From positions 44,381 to 108,380 of the forward strand of contig CAXXRT010000044.1 of assembly GCA_963666945.2 (NCBI GenBank): 64,000 nucleotides of DNA, read 5' to 3'. This stretch comes from G963666945 sp963666945. Lineage in GTDB: Bacteria > Bacteroidota > Bacteroidia > Bacteroidales > Marinifilaceae. The position numbers were made by a program, and so were the translations under genes. The stretch's first letter is position 1. Every line of letters starts with the position of its first letter. The notes below the pieces were generated by a model. The model searched no databases and was not told the origin of the DNA. It saw only the letters and a list, made by a program, of their open reading frames with translations. Below are positions 8,060-17,472 of this stretch, one piece after another.

Positions 8060-8941
8060 TTAATATTTCCCGGTTAAACCTATAAATGCCTTTTCAAGAC
8101 TTAATACTTTTTCTGCAATATTATTAAACTCAATATTATGGTTTAATAATTTATTCTTTATTTCATCTTTACTAAGGAAGGTGTACATCTCTTTTCTATC
8201 TCTGAAAGAATCGATATTCTCTTCAGGAAAGATTTTTTCTATATCTATTTGATTATCAACAGATATATCGAAACACTTATAATCATCTAATAGCTGTTTT
8301 ACAGGTGCTTGTACTAATATCTTGCCATAATCAAGTATTATACAGTCATCTATAAGATATTCCATATCCTGTATAATATGTGAAGTAACGAAAACCGTCT
8401 TATTTTCGGAGGTCGCATAATCTTTAAGATACTCCACAAACAACAATCTATAGCCTGGGTCTAATCCCATAGAAAAATCATCAAGAATCAGTAATTCCGG
8501 ATCCTGTGCTAATATTAATCCCAAGGCAACCTGTGATTTCTGCCCGCAAGACATGCAGGAAATCTTTTGTTTAGGAGCAATCTTAAGTTTACTCATTAAT
8601 TCATAATAAGCCTCTTTCTTCCAATTTGGGAAAAAAGCCGAGTAATATTTTTCTATCTGCCCGATATTCATAAAGCCATATTGTACATGCCCTTCAATGA
8701 GCAGACCAATATTTCTTTTAGCCCCCGGGGATAGATTTGATGAATCTTCTCCAAAAATTTTACAATAGCCCTTGCGCGGTTTTAAATAACCATTTAGAAT
8801 ATTTATTGTTGTTGTTTTTCCGGTGCCATTTTTCCCAAGTAGTCCAACAATCTTACCTTTAGCTACAGAAAAATTCAGATTCTCATATATACACCTATTC
8901 CCATAATAATGAGAAAGATTTTCACACTCTATAATATTCAT
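8060..8941 (-). CDS. ABC transporter ATP-binding protein
   Basis: 293-residue cytoplasmic ATPase. It has Walker A GKNGTGKT (36-43), signature MSCGQKSQVALG in place of LSGGQ, Walker B LLILDDF and the switch His in FVTSHI. The usual catalytic Glu after Walker B is Asp (LDDF), and the signature carries Cys in the second position; both substitutions occur in some ABC-2 subfamilies but suggest slow hydrolysis. A C-terminal extension of about 80 residues follows the core. It is cotranscribed with the permease (7-base gap) and lies 10 bases after the DUF6850 barrel gene, placing it inside the same uptake block. Confidence 0.92.
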   Translation of the reverse strand: MNIIECENLSHYYGNRCIYENLNFSVAKGKIVGLLGKNGTGKTTTINILNGYLKPRKGYCKIFGEDSSNLSPGAKRNIGLLIEGHVQYGFMNIGQIEKYYSAFFPNWKKEAYYELMSKLKIAPKQKISCMSCGQKSQVALGLILAQDPELLILDDFSMGLDPGYRLLFVEYLKDYATSENKTVFVTSHIIQDMEYLIDDCIILDYGKILVQAPVKQLLDDYKCFDISVDNQIDIEKIFPEENIDSFRDRKEMYTFLSKDEIKNKLLNHNIEFNNIAEKVLSLEKAFIGLTGKY

Positions 8942-8951
8942 TTATACTGAT

Positions 8952-10478
8952 TTAAAAAGTTAATCCTAATGCAATATTCATGGCATTATTATTGCCGATT
9001 TCTTTAATTCTTTCTATCTGGCGGGCGGCCTTGATAAATAAAGTTTTAGTATCTGAAATATAATAATCGTATCTTAAATTTATATTGGTAAGTATCTTAT
9101 TGACGGACAAGTATCGGTAATTATGCATGAGCATATCCTCTGCTATTCCCTCTACTAAACCTTCTAAGGGTATTTTAATATCTGAACTAATATTTTTATG
9201 GTACCCAGCAGATAAATGTATATCGAAATATGACCTTTTAAGCCCCCCCTTTATACCTGCGGAAAGGTATACTTTCCCTGTTGTAATCTTTTGCTTACAT
9301 ACAGGGCCAATATATTCAATGCTATTGATAGAATAAAACGTATTAGCTTTAATCCAATATAATATTCTTTTGTCTTCGTTGAAATTAGCCAAAGAAGACA
9401 GCCCCATATTAATGTTGCTCTCCGAATACTTATCATGCGAAGTTGTTAACAAATAGTTTGCATAACTTTCATGGTCGTAAATATTCTCAGTTCCTTGGCG
9501 TTTTTTATATTTTCCATAGAACTTAAAACAATAGCTACTATCTTCTAACTTAGATTTATAACCAATATTAACATGACCATCAGTATTTTTCATACAAAAC
9601 AGGGTAATATAATTTCCTGAAAGGACATCCTGATCGAAAGTAAATACATTATACCCAATAGAGCAATAAAAACCTCGTCCCATCAAAGGAAATAATTGGA
9701 TTTCTCCTCCATATTTTATTCCATCATAAAGACAACCTATGTTTCTCTCATTTTTAGAAAACAGGGTATTATACAGGCCAAAGCCCCTCATAAAGAAGAA
9801 TTTGGACTGAGCATTCTCCCTGTAAATGTCTATATCATTCTTTTGTTTATAAGATTGAATATCCAAAGAGATACCACAAATATATTTCTTATTAAATTTC
9901 GCAGATAATCCTATATTTATATCGTATTTTGAAATAACATTTTTAGGCCTTGGGTCGGAAGTACTATATTCATATTTTGCACAATATTTACCCAATATTC
10001 CCAAACTAATGTTGTTTTTTGTAAAAGCATATCCCCCATTGAAAGAATATTTCTCAAAGTCAACATCAATACCGTCACTATTGACTATTACATAAGGATA
10101 TAATAAATTATAATCGCTTGTTTGAGTCCACCTTACATTATTTCTTTCCCCTTTATCGTAAAACAAAGAACCAAAATAAGTTTGGTTATTCTTATTAATG
10201 TACGACAATACATTAAAACTAAATGCAGATTCTTTATCCCCTTCCTGAGCGATATATCCGTTTTTCCTATTATCCAATCTCCATCCTGAGTTTAATTCAC
10301 TATATGACAACAATGAATAATAGGGCATATTAGCTGGATTATTAAATACATAACTAAAGAATTCCTTAACCTGGCTATTATAATTTCTCAGCTTATCTTT
10401 ACTATCTGCATACAACAATTTTACTGTAAAGAAAAAAGCTAAAGCCAGAAATATTCTTAATGAATAAAATGTTCTCAT
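8952..10478 (-). CDS. DUF6850-like outer-membrane beta-barrel protein
   Basis: 508 residues with a signal peptide (RIFLALAFFFTVKLLYA) and dense alternating strands ending in ...NNAMNIALGLTF, a C-terminal Phe as expected for a barrel recognised by BamA. It belongs, as far as I can judge, to the Bacteroidota family annotated DUF6850 outer-membrane beta-barrel. It begins 127 bases after the DUF4876 gene, in a gap containing a long inverted repeat, and is followed 10 bases later by the ABC ATPase. It probably forms a second outer-membrane channel or receptor partner for the TonB-linked system. Ligand unknown. Confidence 0.7.
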   Translation of the reverse strand: MRTFYSLRIFLALAFFFTVKLLYADSKDKLRNYNSQVKEFFSYVFNNPANMPYYSLLSYSELNSGWRLDNRKNGYIAQEGDKESAFSFNVLSYINKNNQTYFGSLFYDKGERNNVRWTQTSDYNLLYPYVIVNSDGIDVDFEKYSFNGGYAFTKNNISLGILGKYCAKYEYSTSDPRPKNVISKYDINIGLSAKFNKKYICGISLDIQSYKQKNDIDIYRENAQSKFFFMRGFGLYNTLFSKNERNIGCLYDGIKYGGEIQLFPLMGRGFYCSIGYNVFTFDQDVLSGNYITLFCMKNTDGHVNIGYKSKLEDSSYCFKFYGKYKKRQGTENIYDHESYANYLLTTSHDKYSESNINMGLSSLANFNEDKRILYWIKANTFYSINSIEYIGPVCKQKITTGKVYLSAGIKGGLKRSYFDIHLSAGYHKNISSDIKIPLEGLVEGIAEDMLMHNYRYLSVNKILTNINLRYDYYISDTKTLFIKAARQIERIKEIGNNNAMNIALGLTF

Positions 10479-10510
10479 AGCAATTAATTATTCTTTGCCT
10501 ATTTAAAATA

Positions 10511-10594
10511 AACAGGCATTCGCAACTCCTAACATAATGAAGACTTATATACAGCAATTTTAAACATTAACCATATGTTTGCGAATGCCCTGTT
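10511..10594. repeat. Long-range inverted repeat between the DUF4876 and DUF6850 genes
   Basis: AACAGGCATTCGCAA (10511-10525) and TTGCGAATGCCCTGTT (10579-10594) pair over 15 bp with one bulged base and a 53-base loop. On the minus strand it lies 11 bases after the DUF4876 stop, and the distal arm is followed by a T-rich stretch. It may be a terminator/attenuator setting the ratio of receptor to downstream genes, or an mRNA-stabilising structure. Confidence 0.5.
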
Positions 10595-10605
10595 ATATTG
10601 ACTAA

Positions 10606-11826
10606 TTATTCTACAGCACCAGGAGTTGGCTCAGCGGTAGGGATAAAATCAATAGACGAATTATTAGAATCCATTAATATTTTTCTGCCATCAAAAGTAG
10701 TAAAGGCGACTTTTCGTCTGACACTTTTACCATATCTGTCTTTACCACCATCCCCGCTATGGGTATAGCTAAAATCTAAAGAAGGATCAAGAACCATCCA
10801 CTCGAAATCAGAAGGAGTACTTAAACCGACCGCGTCAATAACCCATTTATTTGGTACCTGATAACATTCCCCACTCATAGGATAAATCATACCTTTAAAT
10901 GCAAAATCCCAGGTATATTCGTATTTGTTTTCGACTAAGAATTTTTCAGCTGTTTTTTCCATTTTAAACAAAATATACGATGAAAAACCTCTATTATGCA
11001 AGGACCATGGAGCAGCAGAAGAAGAATATACCTTTATTAAGTTTGGTACATTCGGTACATCCACATCATCCCCTCCCTCAATATCATCGTACCATTCGAA
11101 ATCTGCATTAGTAAAATCAAAAGAATTTGCATTTGATTCTTTATGATTTTTTGCGACATCAACTAACAACAAGCTCTCCCCTGGCTGTACGGGATAATCA
11201 TCACCATCGCCTGGTATAGTATAGACTGCTTCAACGGCAACAGCATCCGACATTATGTTTGGCTTATAATCCTGCTTCATTGTTGAAAGGAATTGTGTTT
11301 CAGCTACAGACAAGCCATCAGCAAAAAGAACTTTATCGCTATTATTATAAATTTCAATAAACTTATCCGAATCGTACTGTTTTCCTTCAGGAGTTAATGT
11401 ACCTGTAAAAAAGATTTCTTCTATTACAAAATCAGATTTTATATTACTTAAAAACAATGGGATTTTTACTGAAACTGATTTTCCCAAAACGTTTACATTA
11501 TCCTTAATCCCTCTGACAGAAGAATTAACTATATCTGATTTTCCTCCAGTAGTATCAGTAAATTCACATTTACCCTCAACAGAAAATGTATAAACCCCCT
11601 CTTCTATTAAAACTTCGTTTTCAACAGCCATATTGAACTTTGAAGTTTGGCCAGAAGTAAGGTTACTAACATTCAATACTAAATCTGTTGCTTTAAAATC
11701 CTTAAGCTTTTCAGGGTTTAGATACTCTACTGTTAATTTCGACTTTGGTAATCTATTATCATCATCACACGATGTAAAACACATTGCTAATACTATTAGC
11801 AAACCAAAAATGATTGTCCTTTTCAT
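10606..11826 (-). CDS. DUF4876-like surface lipoprotein with lamin-tail-like fold
   Basis: Lipoprotein of 406 residues: signal MKRTIIFGLLIVLAMCFTSC with the lipobox FTSC, then DDD, a typical surface-export signal region in Bacteroidota. An N-terminal Ig-like part (about 30-130) precedes the stretch IEEIFFTGTLTPEGKQYDSDKFIEIYNNSD, which I recognise as the DUF4876 hallmark and which resembles a lamin-tail domain (FIEIYN...ADGLSV). It starts 27 bases after the TonB receptor gene, the position where SusD-like or HmuY-like ligand-binding lipoproteins often sit, so a ligand-capture role on the cell surface is likely but unproven. Confidence 0.75.
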   Translation of the reverse strand: MKRTIIFGLLIVLAMCFTSCDDDNRLPKSKLTVEYLNPEKLKDFKATDLVLNVSNLTSGQTSKFNMAVENEVLIEEGVYTFSVEGKCEFTDTTGGKSDIVNSSVRGIKDNVNVLGKSVSVKIPLFLSNIKSDFVIEEIFFTGTLTPEGKQYDSDKFIEIYNNSDKVLFADGLSVAETQFLSTMKQDYKPNIMSDAVAVEAVYTIPGDGDDYPVQPGESLLLVDVAKNHKESNANSFDFTNADFEWYDDIEGGDDVDVPNVPNLIKVYSSSAAPWSLHNRGFSSYILFKMEKTAEKFLVENKYEYTWDFAFKGMIYPMSGECYQVPNKWVIDAVGLSTPSDFEWMVLDPSLDFSYTHSGDGGKDRYGKSVRRKVAFTTFDGRKILMDSNNSSIDFIPTAEPTPGAVE

Positions 11827-11853
11827 ACTTCTATTTTTTATAATTATTGATTT

Positions 11854-14613
11854 TTAGTTTATATCTATCTTTACCTCCATCCCAAAATAAGGGAATGTTC
11901 TTCTTTTAATTTTTACTCCATTAATGTCGTAGTCAGGCAAATAGTTCATTATCCTGTTAACAAACATTGAAAACTTAATCCCGTAATTAAATTCCTTTGT
12001 TACTTTCAAATTCAGATATCCCGCCAAGGGCTCCCTTTCTTTCTTAAAGGTCAATTCATTAAAACTCAGCATAAGCCATGCAAGACGATAATCTTTCTCA
12101 GATTCATCTGTATATTCATGGCGAACACCAGCCTTATCAATATATGAAACAGGCCTATTACTAGTTTTGACAGCTTGTCGGGAATTAAACCAAACACATT
12201 GAATTGATGAAGAAAATATCAATTTCAATCTAGGTATTTGGGTATCGAACCTAAAGTTCGTATTAAATTGCTCCTTGTTGTTTCCGTTATCGTAAAGGTA
12301 TTCTCCTATATATTCTAACTTTTCATTATTCAATACCTTGTCTTTATATTTTAAAACAGGTAAACTATTTGAATAAGTAGTTTCAAAATATGCACCACTA
12401 ACAGATATCCTCGTATTTATACTATTTATGGGCATAAAATTAAATTCGTATTCTATACCTTTCTTAACCAACAAACTACCATTCCCATTTACTTCATAGT
12501 TATGAATAGTTGTGTCCATTTCATATGTCATATCCTCAAGTCTTGGAGGAGCTGTTAAATTGTTATAATCTACAGAAAGAGGATCGTATTTTTTATAAGT
12601 CATGGACTTATAGCAACTCATTGAGCGGTACCCGGAAGATAGTCTTTCTTTAAAGAAAGTTATAAAAAAGGTATTGCCAGAAACGTCAATATCTAATCCT
12701 ACTTCCTTTTTAATATTTTCTGCAGTAGAAATATTGAAATTAACAGGATCAACGATTTGAGTACAAAAGTTAACCCTTCTAAAATCTTTATTCTGGTGAT
12801 AATAATTCAACTGAACTATATCATAATATCTCTTTTGAGGATATAAATGATTTAAAGTAGGAAATTTTATATGCTTACCAATACCAGCATTTAAGCTAAC
12901 CTTAACAGGCCTGTCTTTCAGGAAGAATAATGGGAGTTGCAACTGTACGTTTATTCGTGGCTCATAAAATATTTTATTACTTATTTTATATTTTTTATCA
13001 AGATTCAATAATCTGGAGGAACGGATTCCTGCAACCACATTAATCTTATTCCCGGCAATGTTCATACTAAGATTATCCTCTGCGAAAAATGATTGTTTTT
13101 GTTGGGAAGGTATACTGCTGTATGGTCTGGGTCTTGTATTTCCGGCGTAAGGGGGCCTTAAAGGGTCGAATAGCTCTCCGTCCCCAAGATTTTTATCGTA
13201 TGTCCATTCTCCCCCTATTGTTATTTTATTATTAGTATTCAATACTAATAAATTAAAATCACTGTATATCTGGGTATAAATATTTAAAGGTTTCCCTATA
13301 ACCTTTAAGTAAGATTGATATTGGTTAGGTAAAAATATACCATCATGTTCTCCTTCCTCTTCACAATTTGTCCATGGTATATCTCTATCGTTTGATGTTA
13401 ACCTGTCTCTTATTTGTTTATCCACTGTATAATTAACCGAAGCAGAATAATACAAACGTTTGAAAAAATTATAATTCTTGCCTTCCCAATTTCCTGAAGT
13501 TTTAAACCTAAAGCTATTATATGAAGTTTTAAAATAGTCATTCTCACCATTATTAATTTCTTCGTCTTCTTTCACGTTATCGAAAGAGCCTGTATAATCA
13601 ATATTTATATTTAAAGTAAAAGGATTGGTTTCTGCACAATATCTATTTTCATATCGCATTGAAGAAGTAATACGTTTATAATTTTCTAATACATTTCTAG
13701 GATCTTGTTTATTAATAAGAAGGTCTCCATCAATATTTAATTTTGCATACTTATTATTCAAATCAAAACCTTTACCAACATGAAATAGTTTTGTAGAAGG
13801 ATCGGATTTAATTCTGAACCTTAAAGATTGCTCTCCTATTTTTCTTTTAATATTTACTACACCACTTGTAATATCTCCATATCTTACAGATGGTATACCT
13901 CTTATAATTTCGATACTTTCGATATCATCGGTAGAAATGGTACGTATATCGATACCTTCAAAAGCAGTACTTCGCTTACTGACTAACCTTTCCCAGCTAG
14001 CTGAATTATCCATAGTGGCATTATTAGATAATGGCATGCCATCTATAATGAAAGAAGTTCCCAAAGAGGTATTATTATCACTTCCCACCTGCCTTAAAGA
14101 CATGCGGTTTACAGAATTCAAGACTGGATCAACAGTTATGCCCCCAGGTAAAAGCTCAAGCACCTCTGAAAAACTTGATGGCTGCAAATGATCTAATGCA
14201 TCTTTTCCGATGATTGAACTTGTATTTGAGTTTCTTGATTCCTTTGCAGTAACAATAATTTCATTAAGCTTAATATTAGTTGGACTTAATAGAATTTTCT
14301 CATTAACTATATCTGATAAAACTTTTATAGATTTAGTAAAATTCTTATAACCAAGACACCTCACACAAAAAGTATATGATCCTTTGGGAATTTTTCCTAA
14401 TTTGTAATTTCCATCTTTATCAGTTGTCACCCATTTATTTACTTCTATAATACCAACCACAGCCATCTCAATTGGATTATTAGAAGAGGAATCTCTAACC
14501 TGCCCTTTTATATTATAGTTTTTCTGTGCAAAAACAGGGCTAGTAAGAAGTAGCATAAATATTAACATTAAAACCTTGGAACAGACACTTTTCCTATCTA
14601 TTATTATCTGCAT
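11854..14613 (-). CDS. TonB-dependent receptor with N-terminal carboxypeptidase-regulatory-like domain
   Basis: 919-residue outer-membrane receptor. It has a signal peptide ending FAQ (about residue 29), a CarboxypepD_reg-like domain (about 33-115; IKGQVRDSSSNNPIEMAVVGI), a plug with IIVTAKES as TonB-box-like region, SIEIIRGIPSVRYGDITSGVVNI at the plug end, and then the 22-strand barrel. It imports a ligand too large for porins using TonB energy. It heads the minus-strand block with the DUF4876 lipoprotein 27 bases downstream. About 470 bases of non-coding DNA lie upstream, where regulation would be expected; I found no clear TAnnTTTG promoter or riboswitch there. Ligand unknown; the His-rich neighbour suggests a metal complex. 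Confidence 0.92.
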   Translation of the reverse strand: MQIIIDRKSVCSKVLMLIFMLLLTSPVFAQKNYNIKGQVRDSSSNNPIEMAVVGIIEVNKWVTTDKDGNYKLGKIPKGSYTFCVRCLGYKNFTKSIKVLSDIVNEKILLSPTNIKLNEIIVTAKESRNSNTSSIIGKDALDHLQPSSFSEVLELLPGGITVDPVLNSVNRMSLRQVGSDNNTSLGTSFIIDGMPLSNNATMDNSASWERLVSKRSTAFEGIDIRTISTDDIESIEIIRGIPSVRYGDITSGVVNIKRKIGEQSLRFRIKSDPSTKLFHVGKGFDLNNKYAKLNIDGDLLINKQDPRNVLENYKRITSSMRYENRYCAETNPFTLNINIDYTGSFDNVKEDEEINNGENDYFKTSYNSFRFKTSGNWEGKNYNFFKRLYYSASVNYTVDKQIRDRLTSNDRDIPWTNCEEEGEHDGIFLPNQYQSYLKVIGKPLNIYTQIYSDFNLLVLNTNNKITIGGEWTYDKNLGDGELFDPLRPPYAGNTRPRPYSSIPSQQKQSFFAEDNLSMNIAGNKINVVAGIRSSRLLNLDKKYKISNKIFYEPRINVQLQLPLFFLKDRPVKVSLNAGIGKHIKFPTLNHLYPQKRYYDIVQLNYYHQNKDFRRVNFCTQIVDPVNFNISTAENIKKEVGLDIDVSGNTFFITFFKERLSSGYRSMSCYKSMTYKKYDPLSVDYNNLTAPPRLEDMTYEMDTTIHNYEVNGNGSLLVKKGIEYEFNFMPINSINTRISVSGAYFETTYSNSLPVLKYKDKVLNNEKLEYIGEYLYDNGNNKEQFNTNFRFDTQIPRLKLIFSSSIQCVWFNSRQAVKTSNRPVSYIDKAGVRHEYTDESEKDYRLAWLMLSFNELTFKKEREPLAGYLNLKVTKEFNYGIKFSMFVNRIMNYLPDYDINGVKIKRRTFPYFGMEVKIDIN

Positions 14614-15083
14614 GTTTATTGTATTTAATTCTTAAAAACAACTACACTACGACACTTAATTTTCTATAAATCAAACAAAACAATCCCTTTCATCATGTTT
14701 GATAATATTTAATGATGTCTACAATAGTACGAACACAAAAGTGAGTATGTATATTAGTTATAGCAATACCGAGAAAAGATGACTTTCATTACAATACGTA
14801 GTATATTTTCAGGACACATTAATACCTTAACATATCATTATGTATATACCCAACTAAAATTCCCAGAGATTTCTCCCCAGAATATAGCAGTAAATTTAAA
14901 TTCAAATCGCCTAAAAACACGGAATTGCATAGTATCTTATACTAAATGAAAAGCACTTTTTATTAGTACATAAAATATCTACAAGCTATTACAATAGCCA
15001 ACTTAAATAATAACAGACATACTTTTTTGGCAATTAACCAAGTAAAAAAGTACCAATAAAAAAGTAAAATATAAGATAAATAA
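14614..15083. other. 470-base non-coding region upstream of the TonB receptor
   Basis: AT-rich region between the His-rich membrane protein gene and the TonB receptor, both on the minus strand. It contains no convincing ORF, tRNA or repeat apart from the hairpin at 15021-15051. I could not identify a B12-box or other riboswitch signature by eye. A metal- or Fur-type operator may lie here but none is obvious. Confidence 0.5.
15021..15051 (-). terminator. Possible terminator of the His-rich protein gene
   Basis: ACTTTTTTGG and CCAAGTAAAAAAGT pair apart from a two-base bulge, with a 7-base loop, about 30 bases downstream of the minus-strand gene. T-rich arms make it a weak, U-rich hairpin; assigned with low confidence. 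Confidence 0.35.
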
Positions 15084-15452
15084 CTAAAGAAAAGCAGGAG
15101 ACGGCGGCCCCTTATTTTGAAAAGCACTTAAAAACTTATCCTCTACTCCATGGACCATAGGAATGGGAATAAAATCCTTCTTCTCCAGAATAGTTAATAA
15201 AACAAGAATTTGTGCTAATAAAAAGATTCCAAAACCCTGGAGTGAAAAATAATCAAATAAAGAGTGATGGTGTTTTTTTACTGGATCGGAGTCGGTACTC
15301 TGATCGAATGGATGGGAATGTGAAATCACATATTTACCATCAATTATATGCGTATGCCTAAAGACAATATTGTTAGCTACCATTCCGATAGCTATCCCTA
15401 AAAAAACAAGGGAAATAAACTTTCTTATATTTTGTCTTTTTTTCATAAACAT
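15084..15452 (-). CDS. His-rich two-helix membrane protein with C-terminal GPP motif
   Basis: Small protein of 122 residues: membrane helix about 12-30, a polar loop rich in histidines (H33, H35, H45, H47, H61-H63), second helix about 72-90, and a tail ending KGPPSPAFL. The His-rich loop would be extracytoplasmic and could bind Zn, Cu, Ni or Fe. It lies upstream of, and co-oriented with, the TonB-receptor block, though 470 bases apart. An alternative ATG at 15446 would remove two residues. I do not recognise a named family. The Pro-Pro tail resembles that of the protein at 26091-26438, also beside a TonB receptor. Confidence 0.72.
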   Translation of the reverse strand: MFMKKRQNIRKFISLVFLGIAIGMVANNIVFRHTHIIDGKYVISHSHPFDQSTDSDPVKKHHHSLFDYFSLQGFGIFLLAQILVLLTILEKKDFIPIPMVHGVEDKFLSAFQNKGPPSPAFL

Positions 15453-15719
15453 GTTTCAAATATCATATTATTCTTTTACATCCCATTATTCAAAATATAT
15501 TTTAACAATTGTTTAACATCTTAAAAAAAAACTTACGATTCCCAATATTCCAGGCAATACAACAATTTTTAAAACACTAAATGCCCTTTAACATATAACA
15601 TAATAGTAACATAAAAACAAGAAAACCAACCCAACAATCATCAAGAAATAAATCAGTATTTTAAAGGTAGTTATATTAAATTTTCATTACTTTGTTATAA
15701 TTATTAAAATATTACAATT

Positions 15720-17261
15720 ATGACTAATAAAATATCTTTATCAATTGCCTTTAGTTTAATTTTAAGCCTGATCTCATTTATTTCTTTTGCTCAGAATAAT
15801 ACTACTTCTTTTGTAAAAGATAGTCTTGACAAGTATATTGAAAGAGAAATGAAGGCAGCAGATATCCCTGGGCTTTCAATTTGTATAGTAAAAGATGGTG
15901 AAGTTATTGTTTGTAAAGGTTATGGAATTAATAAGATAGGTGAAGAAAAAAAAGTAGATGAGAATACCCTCTTTATGATTGGATCTAACACCAAAGCATT
16001 TACCGGAACTTCTATTGCTCTTCTTGCAAATGAAGACAAATGCAACCTCTTGGATAAGGTAAAAAAATGGGTTCCTGAATTTAAATTTAAAGATAAATGG
16101 GTTGAAAAGGAGACTAACCTGACAGATATCTTATCTCACCGTATGGGTATGCAGACTTTCCAGGGTGATTTTTTACTTTTCGGTACAGATTTGAGCAGAA
16201 AAGAAATAATTGAAAAGATTGGTTCTATAACTCCAAAATATGACTTCCGAACCAAGTGGGGATATTATAACACAGGGTTTGTCATTGCAGGAGCTGCAAT
16301 TGAAAGTATAAGTAATATGAGTTGGAATAAATTCTTTGAAAAACGTATATTCTCTCCCCTTGATATGAATAATACTGTTGCGCTATCGTCTGAAATACTC
16401 AATGTCGAAAACAAAGCTTATGCTCACTCAAAAGTTAATGATAAGTTATCTGTTATTGATTATTGCATAATGGACGAAATTGGTCCTGCAGGAAGCATCT
16501 GTTCATCAGCAAATGATATGAGTCATTGGCTTATGATGCAACTCAACAAGGGGAAATTTAAGGGTGAACAGCTATTTCCTATGGAAGCTATAAACAGCAC
16601 AAGAAAACCCAATAGTATAGTTAAACAAGGAAGACATCCTTTTAATAAGAACAACTTTGTTCTATATGGTCTTGGCTGGGAAATAGAAGATTACGAAAGG
16701 ACAAAAATAGTGTCTCATACCGGTGGTATTCCTGGTTTCTTAAGCTCAATGACACTTGTTCCAGAGAAAAATCTGGGAATTGTTATAATGACTAACACTG
16801 ATCAGAATGGCATATTTGTTGCTTTAAAATGGGAGATAATTGATTCGTATTTAGACCTTCCTTACAGGGGATATGCCGGACTTTACACAAATAGTATTAA
16901 AAGACAGGCTCAGGAACAAGAAAAGCAACAAAAGATTCTGACCGATTCGGCTGACCTTAAAATAAAGACTGACATTCCTCTTAAAAAATTTTGCGGCAGG
17001 TATATGAACGAGCTTTACGGATATATTGATGTTGAGAAAAACAATAATGAGCTAAAGGTGACCTTTGAACATCATAAAGGAATGGTTGCATCATTGAAAC
17101 ATCTTGGAAAAAATCAATTCTTATGCACATTTAATAATCCGGTATTTGGTTCATGCATAATACCTTTTACAGTAAAAGATAAGCAAATAATTGATTTAAT
17201 TCTTTCTTTACCAGATTATCTTGACCCGGTTAAATATAGGTTCGTTAAGATTATAAAGTAA
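15720..17261 (+). CDS. Serine hydrolase, class C beta-lactamase fold (S12-like)
   Basis: 513-residue secreted or periplasmic protein (signal peptide ending SFAQ near residue 25) of the beta-lactamase/penicillin-binding-protein-like S12 group. Catalytic motifs are intact: SNTK (S89, K92), YYN (182-184) and HTGG in IVSHTGGIPGF. A C-terminal lipocalin-like/DUF3471 domain (about 410-513, KKFCGRYMNELYGYIDVEKNNNELKVTF) is common in D-amino-acid peptidases and esterases of this group. The natural substrate (peptide, ester or lactam) cannot be assigned, and it should not be called a resistance gene. Monocistronic, with a near-consensus TTACTTTG box about 30 bases before the ATG. Confidence 0.9.
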   Translation: MTNKISLSIAFSLILSLISFISFAQNNTTSFVKDSLDKYIEREMKAADIPGLSICIVKDGEVIVCKGYGINKIGEEKKVDENTLFMIGSNTKAFTGTSIALLANEDKCNLLDKVKKWVPEFKFKDKWVEKETNLTDILSHRMGMQTFQGDFLLFGTDLSRKEIIEKIGSITPKYDFRTKWGYYNTGFVIAGAAIESISNMSWNKFFEKRIFSPLDMNNTVALSSEILNVENKAYAHSKVNDKLSVIDYCIMDEIGPAGSICSSANDMSHWLMMQLNKGKFKGEQLFPMEAINSTRKPNSIVKQGRHPFNKNNFVLYGLGWEIEDYERTKIVSHTGGIPGFLSSMTLVPEKNLGIVIMTNTDQNGIFVALKWEIIDSYLDLPYRGYAGLYTNSIKRQAQEQEKQQKILTDSADLKIKTDIPLKKFCGRYMNELYGYIDVEKNNNELKVTFEHHKGMVASLKHLGKNQFLCTFNNPVFGSCIIPFTVKDKQIIDLILSLPDYLDPVKYRFVKIIK

Positions 17262-17386
17262 ATTTACATTACTCTCTTATATTAGAATTAATAAATATAA
17301 ACCAGCAAATAGCTAAAATAATAAAAGTTCTCTTTTATTAATAGGTATAATTATACAAATGATGATATGTTTATTTAATACTTGCT

Positions 17387-17417
17387 TTTGTTTATTCTGA
17401 TTTAATGAATAAATTTG
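17387..17417 (+). promoter_or_regulatory. Promoter of the ArsR-like regulator gene
   Basis: TTTG (17387-17390), 19 bases, TAAATTTG (17410-17417), an excellent match to the Bacteroidota sigma-A promoter. It predicts a leader of roughly 50 bases before the ATG at 17473. Confidence 0.7.
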
Positions 17418-17472
17418 CACAGTGGAATAAAATTAATAGCTCTTATTTCATGCTTAATAAATCTTAAAATCA

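Noticed and set aside
15720..17261. Beta-lactam resistance gene
   Set aside because: The S12 fold with SxxK/YxN/HxG is shared by esterases and D-peptidases; nothing here indicates lactam hydrolysis.
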